Of a stretch of DNA of 64,000 nucleotides, positions 32,773 to 41,040 are shown piece after piece (positions within the stretch are counted from its first letter, which is position 1; each line of letters begins with the position of its first letter). The stretch is taken from positions 81,159-145,158 of the forward strand of contig JBAWVW010000001.1 of assembly GCA_037147055.1 (NCBI GenBank), written 5' to 3'. Made by a program: the position numbers and the translations under genes. Origin of the DNA: Casp-actino8 sp037147055. Lineage in GTDB: Bacteria; Actinomycetota; Acidimicrobiia; Acidimicrobiales; Ilumatobacteraceae. The notes below the pieces were generated by a model. The model saw nothing but the letters and a program-made list of their open reading frames with translations, ran no database searches and was not told the DNA's origin.

Positions 32773-33578
32773 GACCCCACCCCATCTTGTCTTTGGCGTT
32801 GCTCTAGCAGCAACGATTCAAAACGGCGAGCCAAGTCAACATCATCTCGCCGTGACCAGCCGTCGACGTCAATGGTGGCGACGACCGGATAAATGCTCCG
32901 TAAGATATCGGGCCCTCCGGTGGCAGAGTCAACATCGGATGCTTCCAGTAGCGCACGACAGGCTAAATCGACCGCATCATCAGCCGGCATATTGGGACGA
33001 AAGCCCACCTTCAATACCGTTGATGCTGGACCTCCCCCGGAACCTGTCGCTACAAACTCACGTTCCTCATAACGTCCACCTGTGATATCGAAATCCCACA
33101 GTCGGCCCGTATGACGCAACAAGTCATAACCTGCAAAAATCGGAATGACCCCCAGTCCTTGCATTGCTCCTGGCAAATTAGCGCGCACCAACTGCGACAG
33201 CTGATTGGCTTTTCCTTCAAGACTGATAGCCCGTCCATCAAGTTTTTCAAAATGCTCGAGTTGCAACTGAAATATTTTGATCATGTCCATTGCCACCCCA
33301 GCAGTTCCCGAAATCGCTACGCCGCTGTGACGGTCTGCTGGGACGACTTTCTCCATCTCGCGATTTGAAATTCTGCTGCCCATCGTGGCGCGTCTATCCC
33401 CCGCCATCACAACGCCATCGACATAGCGCACAGCCAAGACAGTCGTGCCGTGAGGGGCTAGGACCTGCTGCGAATCACCGAAACTTGAAACAGCAAATGG
33501 ATCTAATCCAACTTTGCGTAACAAACTCGTGAAATTGCTGCCTGGATCATTATTCGGCCCAAAGAATGGAACAACCAC
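32769..33578 (-). CDS. prcB: Proteasome subunit beta
   Basis: A 269-residue catalytic subunit. A propeptide of 44 residues ends at HG, and self-cleavage would expose Thr45 of TTVLAVRYVDG as the nucleophile. The GDRRATMGSRISNREMEKV and SGTAGVAMDM blocks follow with the conserved Lys and Asp. Propeptides of this length are usual in actinobacteria. The gene begins three bases after pup ends and overlaps prcA by four bases. Confidence 0.96.
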   Translation of the reverse strand: MVVPFFGPNNDPGSNFTSLLRKVGLDPFAVSSFGDSQQVLAPHGTTVLAVRYVDGVVMAGDRRATMGSRISNREMEKVVPADRHSGVAISGTAGVAMDMIKIFQLQLEHFEKLDGRAISLEGKANQLSQLVRANLPGAMQGLGVIPIFAGYDLLRHTGRLWDFDITGGRYEEREFVATGSGGGPASTVLKVGFRPNMPADDAVDLACRALLEASDVDSATGGPDILRSIYPVVATIDVDGWSRRDDVDLARRFESLLLEQRQRQDGVGS

Positions 33579-33581
33579 CAG

Positions 33582-33776
33582 TCACTCCCCACCCTTTTGA
33601 ACATATGACTTAACGAAGTCTTCCGCGTTACTCTCCAACAGGTCATCGATTTCATCAAGAAGATCATCCAGATCGGATGTAGTTTGCCCGCTCTGCACTG
33701 CCGTTGTGGCTGTCACTTCACTAGTGGCCTCAGAACGATCTGATACTTGTTTATTTCTACGCACTTGCTCAGCCAT
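33582..33776 (-). CDS. pup: Prokaryotic ubiquitin-like protein Pup
   Basis: A 64-residue, mostly disordered tag. The N-terminal half is polar and binds into the Mpa channel. The C-terminal helix LDDLLDEIDDLLESNAEDFV binds the Mpa coiled coil and is followed by SYVQKGGE. It ends in Gly-Gly-Glu, so it is ready for ligation by PafA without deamidation, unlike the Gly-Gly-Gln form of mycobacteria. It is immediately upstream of prcB (three bases). A 66-base gap to dop may contain a promoter, but no convincing -10/-35 pair was found. Confidence 0.97.
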   Translation of the reverse strand: MAEQVRRNKQVSDRSEATSEVTATTAVQSGQTTSDLDDLLDEIDDLLESNAEDFVKSYVQKGGE

Positions 33777-33842
33777 AGTTTCCTCTCAGGAATTTGACCA
33801 TATAACCCAACTCTAAAACTAGATAGTCAATTCTCAACACCT

Positions 33843-35345
33843 TTAGACACCTAACTGCTCAAGAAACTCGGCAAGCGAGGTCGCCGAGTCAAATAAATGG
33901 CCGACCACCTCTTTCGAGCCGCGCATCGGTTCCATCATCGGCACCCTTCGTAGAGGACCTTTATCAACCTCAAAAACCATGCTGTCCCAATTCGCCGAGA
34001 TGACCTGATCGGGCCAACGCTCTAGACATTTACCTCGAAAATAAGCGCGAGTTGAATCCGGAGGTTCCGTCACTCCTCGTTGAATCTGTTCATCGGTGAT
34101 GATCTGATCCAAGCCGACACGTAAAGCCAAGCATTTCTCCTCCCTCATATCGTGATACTGCAGATCAATCGCCTTCAAGCGAGAGTCATCCGCCTTGAGG
34201 TTGTGACGTTGGGAATAACCGTCGACTAAACGCTTCTTAGCGACCCAATCCACAAGGTGCGCAACAGATTCTGGTTCACCAGAAAGACCGCTAAGAACGG
34301 TCTCCCATAGTTGCAAAATCTGCTCACCATCATCTTGTCCTCCAAGGCACTCCAAACCGTGAGATATCGAATATTTACTCGCCATTTCCAACAAAGCCCA
34401 CTGGATATCCAATGCAGTCATTCGCCGACCATCACGCAACAACAGGGTCTGACGTAATGACAAGTCATAACTGACCTGACGAATAGCAGGTACTGCATGC
34501 GCCAATGAAAGATCAAGCAGCAAGGCTTCGTCCTCAATCATTGCCAAAATCAACGAGGTGGTTCCGACCTTCAGCAACGTCGCAGTCTGCGACATATTGG
34601 CGTCCCCGACAATGACATGTAGACGACGATATTTCTGAGGATCGCAGTGAGGTTCGTCACGAGTATTGACAATCGGGCGACGAAGGGTCGTCTCTAAACC
34701 CACTTCTTCTTCAAAAAAATCTGCCCTTTGACTTAACTGATACGGCACTTCGCGTTCAGAGACTCCCGGAATCTCGCACCCAACTTTGCCGGCTCCAGCA
34801 AATATCTGTCGCGTCACAAAGTGAGGAGTGATCTGAGCAACTAGACGACCAAAGGGAACATCACGGGAAACTAAGAAATTCTCATGACAACCGTAACTAT
34901 TTCCTTTTCCGTCGCTGTTGTTTTTGTAGAGAAGCATTTCGGACTGCGGTCCAAGAAAAGGCTGCGCAAGTTTCATTGAGCGACGGACGATCTCTTCAGC
35001 AGAACAATCAAAAGCCAAAACCTCTAGAGCCGTCCGACATTCGGGCGTCGAGATCTCTGGGTGAGCATGATCCACGTAATAGCGCGCCCCATTAGTCAGG
35101 ACAGCGTTGACCATATGAGATTCAATTTCAGGGGCATAACTCTCTTCGTAGGAAAACCCACGAGCGTCTGTTGCGGGTTGTTCGTCCTGAAAATCCCAGT
35201 CGATCCCCCGAGCATCTGACTTTTTTGAAGTGGCACCGACGTAGGAACTGATTAATAGCGATGACGCAAGCACCGGGTTGGATTCGCCACCACGAATCTG
35301 AATTCCATATTCAGTTTCAATACCGCAGATCTTGGGGATTGCCAT
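33843..35345 (-). CDS. dop: Pup deamidase/depupylase Dop
   Basis: A 500-residue PafA paralogue that removes Pup from proteins and, where needed, deamidates Pup-Gln. It begins IPKICGIETEYGI with the metal-ligand Glu. It carries the Dop-specific insert (about 40-80, with SSYVGATSKKSDARG and WDFQDEQPATDARGF) missing in PafA, then YYVDHAHPEISTPE with the nucleophilic Asp. The ATG at 35345 is used; the frame opens earlier at 35405 inside the arc gene. As Pup here ends in Glu, only depupylation is required. It lies 16 bases after arc. Confidence 0.95.
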   Translation of the reverse strand: MAIPKICGIETEYGIQIRGGESNPVLASSLLISSYVGATSKKSDARGIDWDFQDEQPATDARGFSYEESYAPEIESHMVNAVLTNGARYYVDHAHPEISTPECRTALEVLAFDCSAEEIVRRSMKLAQPFLGPQSEMLLYKNNSDGKGNSYGCHENFLVSRDVPFGRLVAQITPHFVTRQIFAGAGKVGCEIPGVSEREVPYQLSQRADFFEEEVGLETTLRRPIVNTRDEPHCDPQKYRRLHVIVGDANMSQTATLLKVGTTSLILAMIEDEALLLDLSLAHAVPAIRQVSYDLSLRQTLLLRDGRRMTALDIQWALLEMASKYSISHGLECLGGQDDGEQILQLWETVLSGLSGEPESVAHLVDWVAKKRLVDGYSQRHNLKADDSRLKAIDLQYHDMREEKCLALRVGLDQIITDEQIQRGVTEPPDSTRAYFRGKCLERWPDQVISANWDSMVFEVDKGPLRRVPMMEPMRGSKEVVGHLFDSATSLAEFLEQLGV

Positions 35346-35361
35346 AGTTCGACCTACCGCG

Positions 35362-37098
35362 CTACAGGTACTGACCCGTAGCGCTGCGTTCAATCGCCCG
35401 ACCACCCGCTACCCGAGTTTGACGACCTTGATTGACGAGCGTACGAATAAAGACAATTCTTTCGCCTTTCTTTCCCGAGATTTTCGCCCAATCGTCAGGA
35501 TTAGTGGTGTTCGGAAGATCTTCATGCTCATGAAACTCCTGACGCACCGAATCAATTAAATCCTGCGCACAAACGCCTCGATCTCCGCCACTAATGACCC
35601 TCTTAATCGCCAACTTCTTTGCCCGCCGAACAATATTTTCAATCATCGCACCAGAAGCGAAATCTCGAAAGTACAAGACTTCCTTGTCACCATTAGCGTA
35701 CGTGACCTCTAAAAAGCGATTGATCTCATCATCGCTGTACATCGCCTCAACACTGTGGTCAATCATCAAGGAAATCGCAGATTGAATATCCCCAGCACTT
35801 GCAATCTCATGAGCCGAAATCGGAATTTCAGAAGTTAGATAACGGGCGAAAATCTGGTGAGCCGACTCTGCGGATGGACGCTCAATCTTGATCTTCACGT
35901 CAAGGCGACCTGGTCGCAAGATCGCCGGGTCAATGAGGTCTTCCCGATTTGTGGCGCCGATGACGATCACGTTTCGAAGCCCCTCAACACCGTCAATCTC
36001 AGCTAGAAACTGCGGAACGATAGTTGATTCCATATCTGATGAGATACCGGTCCCACGGGTACGAAACATTGAATCCATTTCATCAAAAAAAATGATCACC
36101 GGCCAACCTTCTTCACTTTTTTCACGAGCCCGTTGGAATACCAAACGGATTTGACGTTCAGTTTCACCAACATACTTATTCAGCAATTCTGGTCCCTTAA
36201 TGTTGATGAAGTAACTTCGCCCCTTCTCGTCACCAATTCGGGCAGCAACTTTTTTTGCCAAACTGTTAGCTACCGCTTTGGCTATCAGTGTTTTGCCGCA
36301 TCCAGGTGGGCCATACAAGAGAATTCCTTTGGGTGCAGGCAACTGATGTTCGGCAAAAAGTTCATGGTGCAGAAATGGCAACTCAACTGCATCAGCAATC
36401 TGCTCGATTTGGGCATCGAGTCCACCAATGTCGATATAACTCACATCGGGGACTTCTTCAAGAAGAAGATCTTCAACTTCAGGTCGTGGCAATTTTTCCA
36501 AAAGTAGATTGGTTCGAATATCGCGTCGAACAGTATCCCCACTTCGTAGGTGGACCCCTCGTAAAGCATCAGCGAGTTCACATACTGACTCTTCGTCATT
36601 TCTTCCGACCACGATGGCGCGAATGCCATCATCTAGCAATTCCCGAATCGAGACCACGTCTCCCGAACCCTCAGACCGCCGAGCTGTCACGACATTAAAA
36701 CTCTCATTGAGCACCACTTCGGCACCGCGTTCAAGTAATTCAAAATCAATATCCGGATTGAGATTTACTTTCAACTTGCGCCCACTCGTTAGTACATCAA
36801 TTGTTCTGTCATCGTTCTTGCCGACGACAACTCCATAGGCTGATGGCGGCTGCGACAACTTCTCAACTTCGTCGCGCAGAGAGACAATATTTTCCCGAGC
36901 CTCACGCAGAACGAAACTCAGCTTCTCATTCTTCGCCGATTCTTGAGCAAGCAACCCCTGTGCCTCAGCCAATTTTTCTTCGATCTGCTGCGAACGCCGA
37001 GGCGCCTCAGCGAGTCGAGTTCGCAAGACCTCAATCTCGGCTCTCAAACCCTCTACATCTGATGTTTGGCCCCGAGGATCTGATGAATTTTCGCTCAC
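35362..37098 (-). CDS. arc: Proteasome-associated AAA+ ATPase (ARC/Mpa)
   Basis: A 578-residue hexameric unfoldase that binds Pup and feeds substrates to the 20S core. It has an N-terminal coiled coil (about 15-80), tandem OB-fold domains (about 85-220), and an AAA module with Walker A GPPGCGKT (about 263-270) and Walker B IIFFDEMDS (about 335-343). The C-terminus ends GQYL, the docking motif that opens the proteasome gate. The start is taken as GTG at 37098 with AAAGGACC upstream; a TTG at 37128 would add 10 residues. It begins the proteasome run and is divergent from the ferredoxin gene. Confidence 0.95.
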   Translation of the reverse strand: MSENSSDPRGQTSDVEGLRAEIEVLRTRLAEAPRRSQQIEEKLAEAQGLLAQESAKNEKLSFVLREARENIVSLRDEVEKLSQPPSAYGVVVGKNDDRTIDVLTSGRKLKVNLNPDIDFELLERGAEVVLNESFNVVTARRSEGSGDVVSIRELLDDGIRAIVVGRNDEESVCELADALRGVHLRSGDTVRRDIRTNLLLEKLPRPEVEDLLLEEVPDVSYIDIGGLDAQIEQIADAVELPFLHHELFAEHQLPAPKGILLYGPPGCGKTLIAKAVANSLAKKVAARIGDEKGRSYFINIKGPELLNKYVGETERQIRLVFQRAREKSEEGWPVIIFFDEMDSMFRTRGTGISSDMESTIVPQFLAEIDGVEGLRNVIVIGATNREDLIDPAILRPGRLDVKIKIERPSAESAHQIFARYLTSEIPISAHEIASAGDIQSAISLMIDHSVEAMYSDDEINRFLEVTYANGDKEVLYFRDFASGAMIENIVRRAKKLAIKRVISGGDRGVCAQDLIDSVRQEFHEHEDLPNTTNPDDWAKISGKKGERIVFIRTLVNQGRQTRVAGGRAIERSATGQYL

Positions 37099-37316
37099 AA
37101 CGGTCCTTTCTCGCAACACCTCATGCAAAACTACACCTCATCGAATATGCCTGTCGTGGCGAAGCCTGAGCCTGAACGACCAAGGTCACATTGAGCGCAA
37201 GTAAAAGTTGCCACTAACCCTCAGTTTGAGTCGGGGTTGGGATATCTCTTCCTGTAACCTAAAACCACCAGCGGTTTTCTGCCGCAGTGTGATGAACGAG
37301 GAGCTAGCGAACCAAC

Positions 37317-37562
37317 ATGAAGGTCTGGATTGATCAAGATCTCTGCACCGGCGACGGTCTTTGCGAAGAGATCTCCCCCAATGTTTTTACACTCTTGGAC
37401 GACGGTTTGGCGTATGTCCGAGAAGGCGCCACGATTTACGCTACGGCCAAGGGAAACGCTCAGGGTGCCGACGGACTGGCGAACTTCGCCGATAAAGAGA
37501 TGGACGGCGTCATTGAATCTGCCGAGGAATGCCCCGGCGAGTGCATTTTTATTGAACCCTAA
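37317..37562 (+). CDS. Small ferredoxin, probably [3Fe-4S] type
   Basis: An 81-residue electron carrier. Cysteines are at 10, 16, 72 and 76: CTGDGLC near the N-terminus and ECPGECIFIEP at the end. The CX5C...CP layout, with the middle CxxC position replaced, fits the single-cluster ferredoxins that pair with cytochromes P450, but the exact cluster is uncertain. A central acidic stretch (about 45-66) is longer than usual. GAGGAG lies upstream at some distance. It is divergent from arc over 218 bases and its stop overlaps the trmI stop by four bases. No P450 gene is nearby. Confidence 0.82.
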   Translation: MKVWIDQDLCTGDGLCEEISPNVFTLLDDGLAYVREGATIYATAKGNAQGADGLANFADKEMDGVIESAEECPGECIFIEP

Positions 37563-38350
37563 ATCTCCTGTGCCAGCGGTTCACTGAGCAGTCTGCCGGT
37601 AGTAAGAAATCCAGTATGAGCCACCATTCGATGATCAGGTCGAACGGCTTGGCCCTCGATGTACCACCCGCGGTGTAGAACCTCAAGGGTTCTGGTGCCA
37701 GTCCACATCGGGTTCGCCATAGCCTCGCGTGTTTTTACGGCCTGAGTGATTGACGGTGTGTAGGCAACCAAAATGCCGCCTGCGCGCATCACTTTTTGCG
37801 CATGCGGGACGACATTCCAAGGCTCGGGCAAATCAAGAATCACACGATCGATTTCAGGCTCATCAATGCCGTCATAGCAGTCACGCACTTGAACGTGATA
37901 GCGAGTTAACGCCTCCTCACCCAAAAAGGACCGGACATTAGAGATTGCGCGATTGGCAAAATCTTCACGTAATTCATATCCCGTAATTTCTGCCCCGTAG
38001 CGCAGCATGGTCATGGACAGTGCACCAGAACCGACTCCACTTTCAAGCACTTTGACACCCGGTCCAATATCAGCGAGCATGCAAATTGGAGCGAGGTCCT
38101 TAGGGTAAATAACTTGTGCTCCGCGTGGCATCTCGACCACAAAATCTTCCAATGTTGGTCGCAGCACAATGTAGCGCGCTCCCTTTGTCGACTGCAGACG
38201 AAACCCTTCTGGCTGACCAACGATTTCACTATGCGAGAGGTAACCCGCATGGCTATGAAATTCCGCACCCTCTGTCAGGTTCATTAAGTAGCGACGCTGC
38301 TTACCGTCAATTAATAAAATTTTGTCTCCGTAGGCAAAGGTGGAACTCAT
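37559..38350 (-). CDS. trmI: tRNA (adenine-N1-)-methyltransferase TrmI
   Basis: A 263-residue SAM enzyme that makes m1A58 in the tRNA T-loop as a tetramer. It has an N-terminal beta domain (FAYGDKILLIDGKQRRYL), then QVIYPKDLAPICML, the SAM motif VLESGVGSGALSMTMLR, and DRVILDLPEPWNVV with the NPPW-like motif. Rv2118c, of this family, lies near mpa in mycobacteria too. It overlaps the upstream ttuA-like gene by four bases, so two T-loop modification enzymes are made together. Confidence 0.92.
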   Translation of the reverse strand: MSSTFAYGDKILLIDGKQRRYLMNLTEGAEFHSHAGYLSHSEIVGQPEGFRLQSTKGARYIVLRPTLEDFVVEMPRGAQVIYPKDLAPICMLADIGPGVKVLESGVGSGALSMTMLRYGAEITGYELREDFANRAISNVRSFLGEEALTRYHVQVRDCYDGIDEPEIDRVILDLPEPWNVVPHAQKVMRAGGILVAYTPSITQAVKTREAMANPMWTGTRTLEVLHRGWYIEGQAVRPDHRMVAHTGFLTTGRLLSEPLAQEI

Positions 38351-39336
38351 GATTGGGCGACCTCCGATTGTGCACGTTTTTGCGAACGCGACTTTTTCAG
38401 AATGAGGTCTACCGATACCGGCTCATGAGCCGCCGATTTTTCCACAAGCCGACAGAATGCACACACCGACCCATCCTCGCCTCCAGTTGGAGCACCACAC
38501 CGCGAACACGGTGTCACGCCGTCTGATCCGGAAGCAGCAATGCTCGCCAAAATGGGAGCCATACGATCGAGAAACCCGTGGTAATACGCAGCCTTTGTGC
38601 CAGGTGACTTTTCTTCAAGGGCATTGAGAGCCTCCTTGTAGCCGATGTGTTTATTCCCAGCCGCAATCGGACATTCGTCGACGATGTAATCTATTCCTCT
38701 GACCACGCACCAAGCTGCCATCTCTCGTTCGGAGAGACGAATGAGTGGCTTCACCTTTTTCGGAAAACCATGTCGGCTAGGCAGCACTGGTAACTGACGA
38801 GCCAAATATTCAACATCCCAACGCAGGGCATTACCGAATAAAACAGCAGCTTCATCATCAAGGTTGTGGCCAGTGACAACGACGTCGTATCCACCATCAA
38901 TTGCAGCCTTGTCAAAAAGGTGACGCTTACTCATACCACAAGCCGAGCATGGCACACGGCCTGTTGCCCGAGTAGCCGTCGGAATGTCGTAACCATAATC
39001 TTCGCGTAATGAAACGACCGTGAGTCGCAGCCCGCGTTCGTCGGCGAAGCGCTGTGTATACCCTCGTGACTCATCGCTGTATTCGCCAATTCCCAATGCC
39101 ACATAGAGCCCATCGGCTTGATAGCCAAGCTCAATCAGCATGTCCCACACTGCTAGCGAATCCTTACCACCCGAAACCGCCACTAAAATTCGATCACTCT
39201 TTTTCAGCATTTCATGGTCATGAATTGCCTTCTCTACTTGTCGCCGACACAGTTGTAGAAAGTGCTCAGCGCAGAAGTTTGCATTATGACGAGGCAAATC
39301 AATAATTGCTGGACCACGGCACGTGCGACACTTCAC
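38347..39336 (-). CDS. ttuA: TtuA-like tRNA 2-thiolation enzyme
   Basis: A 329-residue PP-loop ATPase of the TtuA/Ncs6 group. An N-terminal zinc finger (Cys3, Cys6, Cys22, His25) is followed by the PP-loop SGGKDS at 55-60. Three Cys at 130, 133 and 222 fit the [4Fe-4S] site of TtuA, and a C-terminal zinc finger uses Cys277, 280, 292 and 295. TtuA activates U54 with ATP and receives sulfur from TtuB to make 2-thio-ribothymidine. The start is GTG at 39336, one base after the ubiquitin-like gene, and the end overlaps trmI. Confidence 0.85.
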   Translation of the reverse strand: MKCRTCRGPAIIDLPRHNANFCAEHFLQLCRRQVEKAIHDHEMLKKSDRILVAVSGGKDSLAVWDMLIELGYQADGLYVALGIGEYSDESRGYTQRFADERGLRLTVVSLREDYGYDIPTATRATGRVPCSACGMSKRHLFDKAAIDGGYDVVVTGHNLDDEAAVLFGNALRWDVEYLARQLPVLPSRHGFPKKVKPLIRLSEREMAAWCVVRGIDYIVDECPIAAGNKHIGYKEALNALEEKSPGTKAAYYHGFLDRMAPILASIAASGSDGVTPCSRCGAPTGGEDGSVCAFCRLVEKSAAHEPVSVDLILKKSRSQKRAQSEVAQS

Positions 39337-39337
39337 T

Positions 39338-39535
39338 TCAGAAACCCCCAGAAATCACCGGACGTATTTCGATCAGATCGTCTTTGTCGAGTTCCTCGTC
39401 GCCTGGCACGAGAGTTCCATTACGGATAACCAAATGCGATTCCCTCGGCAAACCAAGTTCTGCAAGAAGTCCGTGGACCCTGCGCCGACCTTCAATCTCT
39501 ATTTCGCGTCGTGGGTTACGCAAAATCACTTTCAT
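39338..39535 (-). CDS. Ubiquitin-like sulfur carrier protein (TtuB/ThiS/MoaD-like)
   Basis: A 65-residue beta-grasp protein. The pattern MKVILRNPRREIEIEG..., LLAELGLPRESHLVIRNGTLVPGDEELDKDDLIEIRPVISGG matches ThiS/MoaD/TtuB carriers that bear a C-terminal thiocarboxylate. It ends in Gly-Gly-Phe, one residue beyond the usual Gly-Gly, so it would need trimming or works differently. Its place directly before the ttuA-like gene (one base between) makes TtuB the best assignment. It is overlapped by four bases by the 78-residue membrane protein gene upstream. Confidence 0.8.
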   Translation of the reverse strand: MKVILRNPRREIEIEGRRRVHGLLAELGLPRESHLVIRNGTLVPGDEELDKDDLIEIRPVISGGF

Positions 39536-39768
39536 GAAAGACTCTTGCGGTCTCGCCGTTTGGTACGTCGCTCAGGCTCAAGCGAGGAGATGGACATTGA
39601 CTGACCTGGTCGCAGAACCTCGCTGGACACGAGTTGTGGGGTGCGTCTGGCAAGGCGCCGAAGGAGGCGGGCTGTCCACAAAACTACTCCGAGAATGAAC
39701 CAGCCGCGTTGCCCGCGCGCTAGCCCATCTTTGATACCGCGAGCACGCAGATAAGACAAGACTCCCAT
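39532..39768 (-). CDS. Small membrane protein of unknown function
   Basis: A 78-residue protein. It has a basic N-terminus, one probable membrane segment (about 22-37: GWFILGVVLWTARLL), then an Arg-rich stretch and a basic tail RRTKRRDRK. I do not recognise a family. It is between a DUF3618-like gene (8 bases upstream) and the TtuB-like gene, with which it overlaps by four bases. The overlap argues it is a real, coupled gene rather than a chance frame. Confidence 0.6.
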   Translation of the reverse strand: MGVLSYLRARGIKDGLARGQRGWFILGVVLWTARLLRRLARRTPQLVSSEVLRPGQSMSISSLEPERRTKRRDRKSLS

Positions 39769-39776
39769 GGCAAAAC

Positions 39777-39995
39777 CTAAACGCGACGGATCTCGACGAC
39801 AGTCGAACGACGCTTACCACTTCGCCGACCGAGCAAGAAAAACGCAACGACCAAAATGACGCCGATAGCACCGCCAACAGCCGTGATCGTTGTCTTTCGA
39901 TTTTCAACTTTGCCCTGTACATCGCCTTGCAAGGCGCGCAACTTGGCTTCAATATCTTCGCGCGAAATACGCTCGGTTTTCATGGCTTCAGCCAT
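39777..39995 (-). CDS. Small single-span membrane protein (DUF3618-like)
   Basis: A 72-residue protein. It has an N-terminal charged helix (TERISREDIEAKLRALQGDV), one transmembrane segment (about 38-56: TITAVGGAIGVILVVAFFLLG) and a basic tail. The helix-plus-span layout resembles actinobacterial DUF3618 proteins, which often follow a holin-like gene, as here. The start is ATG at 39995, overlapping the upstream holin-like stop by one base. The frame opens earlier, at 40064, within that gene. The function is unknown. Confidence 0.6.
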   Translation of the reverse strand: MAEAMKTERISREDIEAKLRALQGDVQGKVENRKTTITAVGGAIGVILVVAFFLLGRRSGKRRSTVVEIRRV

Positions 39996-40342
39996 CAGGA
40001 GGGTTCCTTTCCAAGAGTTGCTTGCTTGACGCGAGACCAGGACAGAAAACTCAGACCCACGCACAGAGTAAATACGATCACGTAAGGAACCCAGCTGAAG
40101 GCGCCATCAAATGCATGGAGTTCAGTCTGCAGCACACGCAGAATACCCAGCAAGAAAACGTTCAAACCCAAACCAAGACAGAGTGCTCCAGCCGCGCCCA
40201 TCATCAACCAACGCCCAGCCCCCTGGAGGGGACCGAGAGTTTCCTGTTTGGCGTAATCCTTAAGCAGGTCAATCACTTCGCCAACGCTGGCGGAGTCGCC
40301 ACGCGCTGAGGCCGAAGCGGGACGGGCTGACGATTCAGACAT
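39995..40342 (-). CDS. Phage-holin-superfamily III-like membrane protein
   Basis: A 115-residue membrane protein. A Ser/Ala-rich N-terminus is followed by an amphipathic helix (EVIDLLKDYAKQETLGP) and two transmembrane segments (about 47-68 and 85-103). This is the layout of the Actinobacterial 'phage holin family' (Phage_holin_3_6) membrane proteins, which are chromosomal and not necessarily phage-derived. No other phage gene is nearby, so lysis is unlikely. It is the first gene of the small-membrane-protein/TtuB/TtuA/TrmI run. Confidence 0.68.
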   Translation of the reverse strand: MSESSARPASASARGDSASVGEVIDLLKDYAKQETLGPLQGAGRWLMMGAAGALCLGLGLNVFLLGILRVLQTELHAFDGAFSWVPYVIVFTLCVGLSFLSWSRVKQATLGKEPS

Positions 40343-40398
40343 GCCCTATTTCTAACACCAGAACGGCGAAACCCCACCTCAGAAGCCTCTGAACTGCT

Positions 40399-41034
40399 TC
40401 AATCGGGCAAAAGCGCAAAGCGAAAGATCGCTTCAACATCGCTCAGGATTGATTCAAGTACATCCAAACGAATCTGCGGGTTGGCACAAAGCAAGAGCCG
40501 TTGCCGATCCGCTGGGCCAATTGGCGCCAGCATGCTGAGTTGATATGAAACCTGAATCGGATCATCTGCGAACTCGAAATGGCTCAACTCCAGCGAAGTC
40601 TCTGGTCCGCTACCTGCTAGTTCTGCGAGTAATAAAAGATGGCTCCGTAAACGCTCAATCTGATTGACGTCGAGTTCAGTAAAATTTGCATCTGGAAAGT
40701 CGCTGACAATTGCTATCGGAAATGGATTGTCGGGTAGCCAGTGTTCAATACGAATTCGCCTGTTGCCGACCGACAAAATAGCCCGCCGTCCACCTGGCAC
40801 ATCAGAGACTTGCAAAATACGGGCGACACATCCGATCATTGCTCGAATATCTCCACCCCCGACCTCGTGACCACGTTCAATCAACACCACGCCAAACTCG
40901 GGATCGGTACTTTGCAGACAACAATTCAACATTTCCAGATAACGAGTTTCAAAAACTTGCAGCGATAAAAGACCACCCGGCACCAAGGGTGTGCCCAGTG
41001 GGAACATCGGCAGTTCGTACTGTGGCGCGTTCAT
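40399..41034 (-). CDS. LON N-terminal (substrate-binding) domain protein
   Basis: A 211-residue stand-alone LON substrate-binding domain without ATPase or protease parts. It begins YELPMFPLGTPLVPGGLLSLQVFETRYLEML, the family signature, and has the GCVARILQV..PGGRRAILSVGNRRIRI core, then a helical tail. Stand-alone LON domains are common in actinobacteria; their role is unclear. It follows the PBP4 gene by six bases in the acs-dacB unit. Confidence 0.88.
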   Translation of the reverse strand: MNAPQYELPMFPLGTPLVPGGLLSLQVFETRYLEMLNCCLQSTDPEFGVVLIERGHEVGGGDIRAMIGCVARILQVSDVPGGRRAILSVGNRRIRIEHWLPDNPFPIAIVSDFPDANFTELDVNQIERLRSHLLLLAELAGSGPETSLELSHFEFADDPIQVSYQLSMLAPIGPADRQRLLLCANPQIRLDVLESILSDVEAIFRFALLPD

Positions 41035-41040
41035 CGGCGA

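Noticed and set aside
39995..40342. Holin-like gene as evidence of a prophage
   Set aside because: No other phage gene, integrase or attachment repeat is near; this membrane family is common in actinobacterial chromosomes.
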